Of a stretch of 13,949 nucleotides of DNA, positions 12,829 to 13,949 are shown piece by piece. The position numbers and the translations under genes were made by a program. The first letter of the stretch is position 1, and the number at the start of each line of letters is the position of its first letter. This DNA comes from an uncultured Desulfarculaceae bacterium (GTDB taxonomy: Bacteria; Desulfobacterota; Desulfarculia; Desulfarculales; Desulfarculaceae). The stretch spans positions 1 through 13,949 of the forward strand of contig CALERA010000215.1 of NCBI GenBank assembly GCA_937908275.1. The letters are read 5' to 3'. The notes under the pieces are model-generated. The model ran no database searches, had not been told where the DNA came from, and saw nothing but the letters and a program-made list of their open reading frames with translations.

Positions 12829-13949
12829 ATGCGGCGGCGGCTGTTCTGGAAGATATTGCTCAGCTTCTGGCTGACCTTCATGTGCATCGTGGAGGGAGTC
12901 TGGGTGGTTTACGCCCTGTATGGCCCGCCGCGCAAGCCCCTGGAGGTGCGCATCTCCGAGCGCATCGCCGGCCTGCAACTGGCCAGCGCCGCCGCCGCCC
13001 TGACCAGCGGCGGGCGGCCGGCCCTGGAGAGCTTGCTGGCGGCCTGGCCCCCTGGCGAGCGGGCGCTCCTGACGCTGCGGGAGGCGGTCGCGGCGGGGCA
13101 GGGGAAGCCGGGGACCGAGCTGGCGAGCGAGAAGGAGCCTGCGCTTCCCGCCGCGATCATCCGGCGGGCGAGCGCGCCCCAAACCGATGGCGGCGGGACC
13201 TATGAGCTGGTTTACGACCTGGCCGCCCTGCGCGCCCAATACCGCCCGCCCGGCCCTCTGCACATCCCCAAACAGCTCCTGACCCTGGGCCTGTTCGGCG
13301 GCCTGCTCTTCAGCGCCCTGCTGGCCTGGTACCTGACCCAACCCATCCGCCGTCTGCGCGACGGCTTCGGCCGCCTGGCCCAGGGGCAATTGGACGCCCG
13401 CCTGGGCCGGAGCATGGGCCGGCGGCGGGACGAGCTTTCGGACCTGGCCCGGGACTTCGACGCCATGGCAGAGCGCCTGCAGCAACTGGTGGCAATGCGC
13501 GACCAGTTGTTGCACGACGTGTCCCACGAACTGCGCTCGCCCCTGGCCCGGCTGCACCTGGCGGTTGGCCTGGCCCGCCAGAACCCGGAACGCACCAAGA
13601 CCTCCCTGGAGCGCATCGAGCAGGAGGCCTACCGCCTGGACGACATGGTGGGCGAGTTGCTGTCCCTGGCCCGGGCCCAGGCCGGCGGCGAGCACTGCGA
13701 CGAATACTTCGACCTGGGCGAGTTGGCCCGCTCGGTGGTGGAGGACGCCCGCTTCGAGGCCCAGGCCTCGGGGGTGCTGATCCAGACCAACCTGGAGACG
13801 GAGGCTCCGGGCGGGGAGAGCCCGCCCACGGTGCGGGGCAACGCCACCCTGATCCGGCGGGCTTTGGAGAACGTGGTGCGCAACGCCCTGCACCACTCCG
13901 CCCGGGGTCAGGTGGTCAGCCTGGAGCTGGCCCTGGACTGGCAGGCCCG
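12829..13949 (+). CDS. CpxA-like sensor histidine kinase (cut by window end)
   Basis: The frame from ATG at 12829 runs 373 codons to the window edge with no stop. A first membrane helix (about 7-30, FWKILLSFWLTFMCIVEGVWVV as two adjoining pieces) is followed by a periplasmic sensor region of about 115 residues. The second helix lies at about 149-169. The HAMP domain starts at TQPIRRLRDGFGRLAQG. The dimerisation helix carries HDVSHELRSPL with phospho-acceptor H233. The beginning of the ATPase domain includes the N-box RALENVVRNALHHS. The G-boxes lie beyond the window. The motif style matches CpxA-type envelope-stress sensors. It shares an operon with the response regulator (one base between stop and start) and is divergent from the efflux operon. 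The sensed signal is unknown; the periplasmic part is Ala/Pro/Gly-rich and shows no recognised ligand fold. Confidence 0.94.
   Translation, partial: MRRRLFWKILLSFWLTFMCIVEGVWVVYALYGPPRKPLEVRISERIAGLQLASAAAALTSGGRPALESLLAAWPPGERALLTLREAVAAGQGKPGTELASEKEPALPAAIIRRASAPQTDGGGTYELVYDLAALRAQYRPPGPLHIPKQLLTLGLFGGLLFSALLAWYLTQPIRRLRDGFGRLAQGQLDARLGRSMGRRRDELSDLARDFDAMAERLQQLVAMRDQLLHDVSHELRSPLARLHLAVGLARQNPERTKTSLERIEQEAYRLDDMVGELLSLARAQAGGEHCDEYFDLGELARSVVEDARFEAQASGVLIQTNLETEAPGGESPPTVRGNATLIRRALENVVRNALHHSARGQVVSLELALDWQA

Noticed and set aside
1..13949. Search for CRISPR arrays, tRNA/rRNA genes, insertion sequences and integrase or attachment-site signs
   Set aside because: No spaced repeats, cloverleaf-like sequence, transposase motifs or terminal inverted repeats with target duplications were seen.

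Overview
The window is GC-rich (roughly two thirds G+C) with tightly packed genes. The closest family resemblances, judged by eye, are a CpxR/CpxA-like two-component pair, a small four-cysteine SAP-like protein, a lone MEDS-domain protein and a TOMM precursor with a nitrile-hydratase-like leader. Together they suggest a free-living Gram-negative bacterium, most likely a Desulfobacterota ('deltaproteobacterial') chromosome. The taxon is an inference; the Gram-negative call is firmer because an outer-membrane efflux lipoprotein is encoded.

Left part (1-3493, minus strand): a thiazole/oxazole-modified microcin (TOMM, a RiPP) cluster. Read in transcription order it has a 92-aa precursor with a nitrile-hydratase-like leader and a seven-residue C-terminal core, IDWCCHC (3215-3493). 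Next comes a 753-aa fused cyclodehydratase with leader-binding/E1-like and YcaO domains (659-2920), then the N-terminal part of a SagB-type FMN dehydrogenase that runs off the window (610 to 1). The expected chemistry is cyclodehydration of the Cys residues to thiazolines, then oxidation to thiazoles. No dedicated protease or exporter is visible in this part.

Middle left (3691-5380, minus strand): panB (ketopantoate hydroxymethyltransferase) preceded by a GntR/FCD regulator whose start region carries a perfect 20-bp palindrome, almost certainly its operator. The panB-regulator pair points the same way as the TOMM genes, but a 197-bp gap with a candidate promoter separates them.

Middle (5381-7286, plus strand): a 423-bp non-coding stretch with an AT-rich promoter island, followed by a MEDS-domain protein, a 65-aa SAP-like Cys4 protein and an Hsp20 small heat-shock protein. 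A 13-bp perfect inverted repeat closes this group, between the convergent hsp20 and tolC-like genes.

Right part (7349-11921, minus strand): a tightly coupled macA-macB-tolC-like tripartite efflux operon (2-bp gap, then a 4-bp overlap). The MacA-like adaptor has an 18-serine tract encoded in part by a perfect 12-bp tandem repeat. Divergently (12147-13949, plus strand) lie an OmpR-family CpxR-like response regulator and a CpxA-like histidine kinase, the latter cut by the window end. A direct repeat with an 11-bp period in the divergent intergenic region is a likely response-regulator site, so the two-component pair probably controls itself and perhaps the efflux operon.

The least ordinary content is the TOMM cluster with its very short WCCHC core. 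Whether the nearby MacAB-TolC-like pump exports the product is an open hypothesis.
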